Shown here piece after piece: positions 50,012 through 60,200 of a stretch of DNA of 64,000 bases. The stretch lies in assembly GCA_000469685.2 (NCBI GenBank), contig LS997566.1, positions 38,790,420 to 38,854,419 of the forward strand. Reading direction: 5' to 3'. Made by a program: the position numbers and the translations under genes. The DNA is from Haemonchus contortus. Its lineage: Eukaryota; Nematoda; Chromadorea; Rhabditida; Trichostrongylidae. The notes beneath the pieces are model-generated. The model did no database searches. It saw only the letters and a list, made by a program, of their open reading frames with translations, and was not told the DNA's origin. Each line of letters starts with the position of its first letter. Position 1 is the stretch's first letter.

Positions 50012-50717
50012 TTTCCATGGGACTTTGAATAAAGACCTAGGGTTTGGAAAGCCATTAACAAATTTAGAGATTAAAACTGCTAAATAAGTCTACCAAAAAA
50101 GTTGTGAGCGCTCAAAGTTTGCATGGGCAAAGCATACAGAGGTAGTGCCAGTTCATATGCGCAGTTGCCCCCGATGACCTCAAGGTCTCCGTGGCATAGT
50201 GGCAGTGTGCTCTCTCTCTCCAGGTGAGCGATGAGGATTTGCTTCCCAATAGTGTTTTAGCTTTTGCAAAGCGTGCTATCCTTCTAATAAAAGCTCTTAA
50301 ACCGTGAATGTCTCAATGCTGAAAATAAAATAGCGTTACAGAAGTAACTTGGAGACAATTTTCGAATAAGTGCCGTAATAGGTGATAGATAAGCGATCGC
50401 AAATGGTAGCCGAAACTGACCGCTTACATGAATTAATGACAAAAAACGGTTTGAGAGCTTTTATTATAAGGATAGCACGTTTTACAAAAAGAAAAACACC
50501 AATGGGAAGCAAACCCTCATCGCTCACTGCCACTATGCCACGGGGACCCTTGAAGTCATTGTGGGCAACTGCATATATGAGCTAGCACTATCTCTGTATG
50601 CTTTGTCTTTGTGCCCTCACAACGTTTTTGGTAGTAGCAGTTTTAATCTCTGAATTTCTTAATGGCTTTCCAAACCCTATCGATATACCTAGGTCCCTAT
50701 TCAAAGTCCCATGGAAA
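50012..50717. repeat. Foldback element: ~290 bp inverted arms, 142 bp spacer, upstream of gene 3
   Basis: Left arm 50012-50304 and right arm 50447-50717 are reverse complements with scattered mismatches and small indels. The left arm carries TGGCATAGTGG, which fits the tRNA box A consensus, and a degraded box B-like gaggatttgcttcccaa about 40 bp on, so the arms may be two head-to-head tRNA-derived SINE copies. It ends 115 bp before the gene 3 ATG. Confidence 0.85.
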
Positions 50718-50824
50718 GTTGATGCCCTTCCCTGGTTAGACATCGTTTGGCGATGTCCCATTCGTTCTTCTTCAAATTCTCTACTGCTTAAACTGATTCA
50801 AAGCTTCAGCTCATTCCAGGGTCT

Positions 50825-50832
50825 CCATCTAG
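50825..50832 (+). other. Acceptor directly before the gene 3 ATG
   Basis: 'ccatctag' abuts ATG 50833; another acceptor-like 'attccag' lies 14 nt further upstream. Same arrangement as genes 1 and 2. Confidence 0.5.
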
Positions 50833-53800
50833 ATGACGTCGCAGGGGAGAACGCGGACATTGCTGAATCTAACTCCAATCCGTCTTATTGTCGCATTATT
50901 TCTAGTAGCTGCTGCAGTCGGCCTCTCTATTGGTCTCACCTATTACTTTACTCGCAAAGCGTTCGATACCTCAGAAAAGCCAGGAAAGTAAGTGAATGCT
51001 CCTTTCCCCGGTACTTTAGAGTTCCGATGAACTTCCGAAAATGAGGAACAAACTTCAAATTGTATTTTCAGGGATGATACTGGTGGCAAGGACAAAGACA
51101 ATTCTCCCTCTGCGGCGGAACTACTCCTTCCAAGTAATATAAAACCATGTGAGTATAAAATAGTGTTTTTTGGTTATTTCGCCCTCACAGACAGAAGAAG
51201 GGTTGGAGCTTTGGGAGTTTCAGAGCTTTCACCTCCTTCCCCCTGCCTCCTCCATTCCCCATTCCGATTACCACTAGCCTTACAGGCATGGAAATTCTTA
51301 GAAAATTTTCGATCAGATGGTCTCAAGAATCCACCCATTCTGACAACTTTGATACAATATACATATTTGGGCGATAGAAACTGTTGAAGAGGTTCATTTC
51401 GCAGCACAATCTCTATGTTCAAAGCTAAACTAGCAGGTCAGATTAGGGACTCGTTTAAGCAAGCCACTTACTGGTTAGTACTAAAACTGCTGATAGGTAT
51501 GAAGATGGACTTTGGACCATTTGCACCATCCGCTCAAAAAAAGGACATGTAAATAGAGAAGTACCCTCTTCCCAATCGATTTTTTCATTGATTTTTCAGT
51601 GTCTTACGACTTGACGATCAAAACATATCTACCTGGTTATGTGGACTTCCCACCGGAGAAAAACCTCACATTCGATGGGCGTGTGGAAATATCAATGGTT
51701 GTAATTGAGCCAACAAAGAGTATCGTACTCAATTCAAAGAAGATCTCTGTAATACCCCAAGAATGTGAACTGGTATCGGTAAGTCCCACTCATTTCTATT
51801 CTACACTAATGTGGGGTTGGACAGTGGACCTGCAAGGACGGTCACTTTTCTTAGAACTGAAATGACATACTTTTAATCTAAATTGATAAGCAGAAGGAAA
51901 GTTTTCAATATTTCAGTCACATTGAAACAAGTAACGCCAAGCTATAAGAACAAAATTCCTGAAAAACTTCTCAAAAACCAATTCGGACCCTCCATTCAGC
52001 TACCCTTTATCCTAAGCCATCGCCCAAGTTCTCATTTTGATAAAAAGGACATTTTTTTCACACTGGCATCAGTTCTTTATCGATTTCAGCTTCACGGTTG
52101 CATCCTGCTTACATCGAGTCAGTTGCTTATGACCGGCTACTATTATACTGATTTCAATACTTGGAGCGATGAGACTGGAATTTGATCACAGCAGTTAGCT
52201 CCCGTATAAGTATGACCCACTGAAAGAGGGGCTGTTCATGAATTGCATAGTTCAATGCCAATGGAAGGCACAGTTCACGATAATTTTGAGTATTCGAAAA
52301 GCGGAAGTATAGGTTGGGAATAGTTCATCAGTAGTGAAGAAAGCGAGAGAATTCGCCGATTTTGAGAAAAAACATGGCTCCTCAAAAGTAGGAAAAATAG
52401 AGGTTGGACGAGATTGCCATGACGGAACAAACATGGAAGGGGTATTCGGACGAGATTTTAGTTGTTTCAATTTCACAAAAAGCTGAATACAACGAGTCAG
52501 AACCGTACAGAATTGTCTTTCACTGTCGATATGGGTCATGAGAAGATGTTTAAACTTCCTACATGGGTTCCCTTGTGATTGGTGCAGCCTCTACAATGCC
52601 GGTAAAGCTCGCCCAAGGATACACACGGGCCAATCTTCGAACGATTATAACTCCCTAATTAGGCCGTTTTCCGACCTAATAGTGTCAGACATGGTGTACG
52701 CGGAAGCATCAAATTCATCCTATGAGGGAATCTCAGAATCCATTCTTATCGTGAACTGTGCCCTTAAAACTGAAAAAACGACTAGCCATGTGCCATGAAT
52801 AAATATTCTGACCGCCGAGCCGAGAAAAAAGAAATCCCCATTGTAGATATGATACAAGATAGAATTCGTTTTTCGGAGGTCTGAGCTCAAAATGTTTTGG
52901 AAGGTTCCTAGAAACCGTTTACATTCTCGGCAGAAATCTACAAAAGGAGGGAAGAAAAATGGGTGTTTTTGTGAAGCGGAAGGTCGACGGAGCAGGTCTT
53001 CAGGGAGACCTCGTCTGTGCTCTGTACCGAGAAGAACTCGAACACTGATACGGGAATGAATAGAAGTATTTAGATGATAACTGAATGAAATGGAAGAAAA
53101 TTTGGGGACTAAGTTCCATTTTTCGACGTTACCAACAATAGAGGTAAGGTAGCGATCGAAGTAATTGAATTGAATACTTTAGGGCGATAAAAAACTCGAA
53201 ATTGAAAGTGTAAAGGAGCACCCAAGACTGGAAAAGGTTGAGTTTCTTATCAAAAGCCAACTGGAAAAAGATCAACAAATCTTGCTCAAGGTCAGTGAGT
53301 GCTAGAATACCGACTAGACTAATTTTGTTTGTTTTCTCAGTCCACATAGAAATGAACTTGAACTTTAGGTCGGCTACATCGGTCTCATCAGCAACAGCCT
53401 TGGTGGAATCTACCAGACCACTTATACCACCCCGGATGGCACCCCTAAGTGAGAGTTTCACAAGTTTCGTATGCAAACACTGACTCTTGGCTAGCGTCTC
53501 GGCTCAACGATATCGTCAATACGGTTCCTTTAGTATCACGCTCGCATTTGGAATAAGCCTACATAGGCATTCGTCATTCATTTTCACACTGATTAAGCAA
53601 TTGTTATCATCGGAAATTTCTCGTAGGGAAGTATAAAGTTTCAAAGATACAGGTGGGTATCCTCACTGAGGTGAAACCATCTTTGCTCTTTGAGATTTTT
53701 GCCGTTGTCGCTTTCTCATTTCTTGTCAAAAGCGAGTTTACGAAAAGAAAAAGCACGCAGACGGCTCTTCGGCGGGGTATCTGGGAGATATCGAGCATAT

Positions 53801-56800
53801 GATTAGGCTTTTTTACTAGCTTTCCGTGTGGTGACACGAAGGACTTCAGGATCGCTGCAGTTTCACAAAATGAGCCCATAGATGCTCGTCGAATGGTACC
53901 ATGCATGGATGAACCGAAATACAAAGCAAACTGGACCGTTACTGTCATTCATCCAAAAGGCACCAAAGCCGTCTCGAATGGAATCGAAGTGAACGGAGAT
54001 GGGTTAGCGGACGAGTTTTTATTCATGGCATTCAAGACTTCATGATAACGTCACTGCTAGGCACTTAGCTGCATGTTATAATAAGCGTTTAATTTTCTCT
54101 CGAGTGGTGACGTCGCACAGAAACGAAGAAATTTGTTTAGCATGAGTTTAGAGTATTAGCACTAGAAGCTCTGCGCATATCTCAAGCATGCTCTTAAAAA
54201 AATTCAAAAAATGGGAAATCGTTTCGGAGGGGGTATAGTCCACGCCTAATAGCAGGCTGATCTGGGAGAATTGCAGCGTCCCACCCGTTCGATCTTACCG
54301 TGAATAGAGCTTTTAAACATTCGAAGGGGTACCCTTTACGCTCTGGAGATTAATGTAGCGGATCTATTGACGAGCTTCGTTCAAATGAGCCTAGTTGACA
54401 CCATTATGTGCCGCATCAGTTTGCCCATGAAACCTGCTTCCTTAGGCTAGGGTACCCTTCTGATGAATAAAAAGTGAAAAGTTTGGAACCCAATTAGAAT
54501 AATGCAACGATCTGACCCCTAAACTTTTCTTTATAGAGAGATCAGTGGTGATTGGATCACATCGAAGTTCTTGACTACTCCACGGATGTCATCCTACTTG
54601 TTGGCAGTTATGGTTTCAGAATTTGAATACATCGAAGGTGAAACAAAGACGGGTGTTCGGGTATGAAATTTTCCCATATAAATCCCGATCATACCTACTT
54701 TATTTGGTTGTATTCAGTTCCGTATATGGTCACGCCCAGAGGCAAAGAAGATGACACAATATGCTCTGCAATCTGGTATCAAGTGCATAGAATTCTACGA
54801 AGATTTCTTTGATATCAGATTCCCTCTGAAGAAACAAGGTTTGTAATGAATTCCATCGTGAACTAGTTCCCATGAGAGCTAATGCCATTTCATGGACCTT
54901 ATTTCACTCATGAAAAACTTCTACTTCCAGATATGATTGCCCTTCCTGATTTCTCTGCCGGTGCCATGGAGAATTGGGGCCTCATCACTTACAGGTGACA
55001 TCTTCATTGCAGCCCTCTATTCGAAAAGCATTAGCCTCTATTAACGCAATAGGAATCTAAAATATGTGAAAAAATCCAATATGAAAAAGGTCATTGGAGG
55101 GTTATAGAAACTTTTTTGTAACAGAAAATTAAAAAGCTACAAAGCAACTTCCTATGGGCAACCTTCATTGAGGGACAGGGCGGTGCATTCCCCTCAAAGC
55201 TATACTACGGTAGAAGCCTTATTGGCTTTTGAATAATCCAAAGGTGAAATGAAGGGGTCATATAGGGACTTTCGTTTCCTTCCTCTGTATTTCGCACCTT
55301 TCAAATTTTGTAGTGAAGGAGAGGGCAGTATGGAAATAACGTCTATTGATGGAATCGTTAGTTTTTACTCCTGTCTCGAGGTTTGTAGGTGGAAATATTT
55401 ATGAACAGCAGACATGCCGAGGTTCGAAGAGGAGAGGACTTGGAATTTGATTCTATTGATGGATTTATTCCGAACAAATTTCAGGGAAAACTCTTTGTTG
55501 TACGATGACAGATTCTATGCACCGATGAATAAACAGCGAATTGCTCGCATTGTTGCTCATGAGCTTGCTCATCAGGTAAAGTTTTGTTGCGCAGACATGT
55601 TATTAAGAGAACAATGAGAACAGCAAATTCGAATTTCAACTTATTAGAAGCAGGAATGCTCGTATCACCTGCATCTCCAGCCGTCCCGTTGACCGTCCAT
55701 ACCGCATGCTTGCATAAGAACCATGCCCATTCGTACCTGTTGCGGGCCAAAGTAGTCCAGTGAATTACCTTTACAAAAGGGGCTAGACACATGGCATTCC
55801 TTTCGTTCAGAATCTGAAGAAGAGAGCCTGATGGGCTCTGTTCAAAGGAGCCTGACCCTCACTCTGCCGGCCGTCGTGGTGTTCGTTGGGCGTCCCGAGG
55901 TATCCAGTCAATAACCCAAACTTGCGCAAAACCGCGAGCGTTAATAACAATGAATGTACCCTTCCAAAGTCGCGAAGTGATCAGGCCCTGGCATCCTTTT
56001 GGCTACGGGCGTAGGTGAATGGGAACGTACCGTCACCGCATGGCGATGTCTAATCAGAACGTTAAGTAACGCAGCTCCTATTCAATCATTATCCATCATT
56101 GAGTATGGAATTTTCTTACCGATATTTTGCTCTTATTGGGCCCCCTTGTGACTCTTTTGCCCTTTTGGTTCTGAGAAACTGGTTTACCTTATTACTACAT
56201 TTTTAATAGTGTTACTTCGTAGTCACTATCATCTATGTACATCGAGTTTTTTCCAGTGGTTCGGCGACTTGGTTACGATGAAGTGGTGGGATAATTTGTG
56301 GTTGAATGAAGGTTTTGCAAGATTCACAGAATTCATTGGAGCTGGTCAGATAACTCAAGATGACGCCAGAATGGTAAGATACAAACTTGTTTCCTGAGGT
56401 TTTAGTGATAAGAAAAAAGATTTGTTGCAGAGGAACTACTTCCTGATTGATGTACTTGAACGCGCTTTGAAAGCTGATTCGGTAGCGTCAAGCCATCCAC
56501 TTTCCTTCAGAATCGACAAAGCTGCAGAAGTTGAAGAAGCCTTTGATGATATCACATACGCCAAAGGAGCTTCTGTTCTTACTATGCTGAGAGCCTTGAT
56601 TGGAGAAGAAAAACATAAGCACGCAGTATCGGTAAGTATCTACCTTCCTTCCTTGTTTCAAATGAACAAAGTCCAAAAGGTTTAGAAGAACACATCGAGA
56701 CCATCACAAATCCCGTCCTAAACTTGAGCCCTTATCGCGTAAAATTCCCGGTCGGTATTCCGTCGCGACAGGGCTGGTTGGCAACTCCTTGGAGGCCTAA

Positions 56801-57239
56801 CTTCTGTCCCGGTACACAGTGTGTAGGACCCACCGGTTTGCTGACTATGCATCTAAAATAACTCCTTTACGGTAATGGACACACTGGATAGGCTTGGAGT
56901 GGCAAAATTCTCATAAACGAACCAGAGGGTGATGTTGGAGCGCTGTCCCTCCCGGCTCTCTTCTCCATAGAGAACTCCACTGGTGCAGGTGTTCGCCCGA
57001 TAGCTTACCTTTGCTGCCTCAGTCAGGAATACACCCTCTCGTTCCTGGATTATCATTCTCTACCGAAACACTTGCCTAGAACGCATTCACCCCAAAATCC
57101 TCTCCTTATTCGATGGGTATGCTAGTCCCTTGGTCCAGCCCCCCTTTTTTTTTCTCTTTTTCTTCCACTTTTTTCTATTTACTGTCAATAATTGTCTTGA
57201 GTTCGCGTACTGATTGGCCGGCGCGTCTATAGGGACGTA

Positions 57240-57278
<39 letters not shown>

Positions 57279-60200
57279 ACGGAATTCTCCTTATCACTTG
57301 TGCTCATATTTAACAACCGCTTCGAAAGGTGTTTATTTTCAGCAGTACCTCAAGAAGTTCTCGTATAGCAATGCAGAAGCGACTGATCTATGGGCAGTTT
57401 TCGATGAAGTTGTCACTGACGTCGAAGGTCCAGACGGCAAACCTATGAAAACCACGGAATTTGCAAGTCAGTGGACGACTCAGGTCAGTCCACCTATATC
57501 TGGACACTAGGATTTTGGAATTTGTTGAGTACTTTAGGATCTTTCAGATGGGCTTCCCAGTTATTTCCGTAGCAGAGTTTAACTCGACTACTTTGAAATT
57601 AACGCAAAGTCGATATAAGGCGAATAAAGACGCTGTGGAGAAAGAGAAGTACCGTCATCCGAAATACGGGTTAGTAACGTCTCCTCACCTCTTGAACAGC
57701 TGACTGTTGGAGGGAGAAGGGTTCCTTTTTTTCTACCATCTCCCATTGCTATGTAGCGTATTGGTTCTTACAGATTTAAATGGGATATTCCATTGTGGTA
57801 TCAGGAAGGCGATAAGAAGGAGATAAAGCGAACATGGTTGAGAAGAGGTATGATTTTCCCGAGCAAATGTTTCCAGAAGCTGTCAAGAACTCGGAACTAG
57901 GCAATAGGCTGCAAAACAGATCAGATTCAGTAGCAGCATAGCAGTTGGTAAAACGTGTGGCGGATACATTCCGAACATCCCCAAAGTTACGAAGTTCTGC
58001 TTATTACTCATCATCCATTTCAGATGAACCGCTTTACTTGCATGTTAGTAATCCTGGTGCTCCATTTGTGGTGAACGCAGACCGCTATGGATTTTATCGA
58101 CAAAATCATGACGCTAATGGTTGGAAAAAGATAATCAAGCAGCTCAAGGACAATCATGAGGTACTCTGTCTAGAGCAGAAGAAAAAAATCAAAGAAATCT
58201 TAGTAAAAATTGTCCGATTCCATCGAAGGAGAACAATTTTTTATTAGGTCAATCGTTCAAAATTCTCTTTGAGATGGTGTAGTGGCAAGTGGCGCATGCA
58301 TGGGGATCGAATTCCTGGTCGATACCAATCCCATTTGGTACTGGAGTCTTCTAAGAGGGTAAAAACACATTGTACATGGGCTCACAGCTTACATACTGAG
58401 GAAGGAACATACGCATTTAAAAAATCACTATGACTGAATGGAAGCCCAATGGGCCGCATTCCAAAAAGGGGGCTACTTAGCACCATGAACTTTAGCCCTT
58501 ACTTCCATCATTTCTCCCCGAGAGCGATCCGTATTTCCGTAGGCAACAATTTCACATATTTGGGATTTTTCAATTTTGGGCCATATCTAATGGCTCGAGT
58601 CGATTGATGGCATGACTCGATCCATCAATGAGGCTTATCACAAGTCAGCCAAAGATTTCCCGAATCTGTTTTGATTTGCGAAGAAAGGCTCTTTCTTTTG
58701 ATCTGCAGCTGCTTCTGGTTCTGGCTATTGGAACTCCCAATCACTACCCGAACAGATACCAATCTTTACCGTTACCTTCACCAAAAAGGAGAATGTTTTA
58801 TGTGAAATCGCTTGAGAATAAATCGCCATCATGAAAGTCTTTCTAGGTTTATAGTCCTCGGACAAGGAATGTCATCATTAGCGATGCGTTTGCTGCAGCC
58901 GCAACTGACGCAATTGAGTATGAGACTGTTTTTGAACTTCTGAAATATGCCGAAAAAGAAACGGTCTGCACTTATTATTATTACCTTGATGTGCTAGGTC
59001 ATCATGTGAAGTTGTAGTGGGTACAGAAGGCTTCCTAGGAATACCTACCGTTGGAAATAGCAATGTCCGGGATCTCTTCGATTTTGAAGTACTTCGGTAC
59101 CGAGCCGGAAGCAAAGCCAGCTCAAGTGAGTTCGGTAAAATGACTACAACGAGTGAATCGTCGAAGTTCATTTTGCAGGTGTACATGATGAACATATTGA
59201 AGCCGATGTATGAAAAAAGCAGTATCGAGTTCATTACCAATAACTACAGAAACGACACGCTGTTTTTCCAAATGTGAGCCATGCAGATCAATCGACTATT
59301 TCGAAGTCTCGCCCCACGATTGGCCGTCCTAGTATTTCTTTTTCTCACCATCGAGATGTAATGTAGCCAAGTACCAAAGGATATGTAAAACAGCCCTTCA
59401 GAACGCCCAGGAGGAGTCAAGTTGGCTCACTTGGAAGTTGGATTTATCGAATATTTCCATGATTTGTAAGTTTTGCTGGTTCCTCACACCTACATCGCTC
59501 GGCATGCGACATCAGAGTTAAAATAAGGATGACTTTTACGATGATTTCTCAGTGCCAGGAGCAGGAAAACCCATTTGACCTTATTCTTATTTTAGCAACC
59601 TCCAAAAGGATGTCGTTGATATGTTCTGCGCCCTTGGATCGCAAGACTGCAGGCAGAAATATAAAAAACTTTTCGATGACGAAGTCATGGCGAAATGCAG
59701 GGATGGTCAAGCAGCAACCGAATGCGTGAGGTAGGGACAATTTTTTGGTTCAAAAGAATATGATTTCCTTCTTTGTATTCTTCTACTCTGCCTACTTGAT
59801 CTGCCATTGCTCTTACTTACTCCCTTCATAACCTCGGAAATTTTTATAAAGTAGAGAAATCCCAGTCATTTGCTCCTTCTTCTTGTCTTTGAAGTCACTT
59901 CCCGACCCTCACTGGGTCCACTGTTCCTATTAGTTGTCGCCATTTCTTTCTTCCATACCATCTTCTACCGTTCTTCACTTCCGAAGAGGTCCTTCTTGAT
60001 CACATCCCGCCAGCTGCTCTCTGAAGTCTCTCGTGATCGCTTGTTGAGCCTCAGACTCCATTGCTTCTCGTGTCGGATGATCCGGCTTGTCAGACATGCC
60101 CGAACCGTCGCAGAAGCAGTTCTCCCATCTTCTGCGGGACGGAGGCTATCTTTCTTCCTTTCAAAATCTTCCAAAGATCTTTGAAAAACTCATATTGTAG

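Noticed and set aside
50598..51044. 148-codon plus-strand open frame over exon 1 of gene 3
   Set aside because: Overlaps the foldback arm and exon 1 in another frame; the exon 1 frame is supported by paralogue conservation.
58270..58345. tRNA gene
   Set aside because: Box A- and box B-like motifs exist but no cloverleaf arms can be formed; SINE-like instead.
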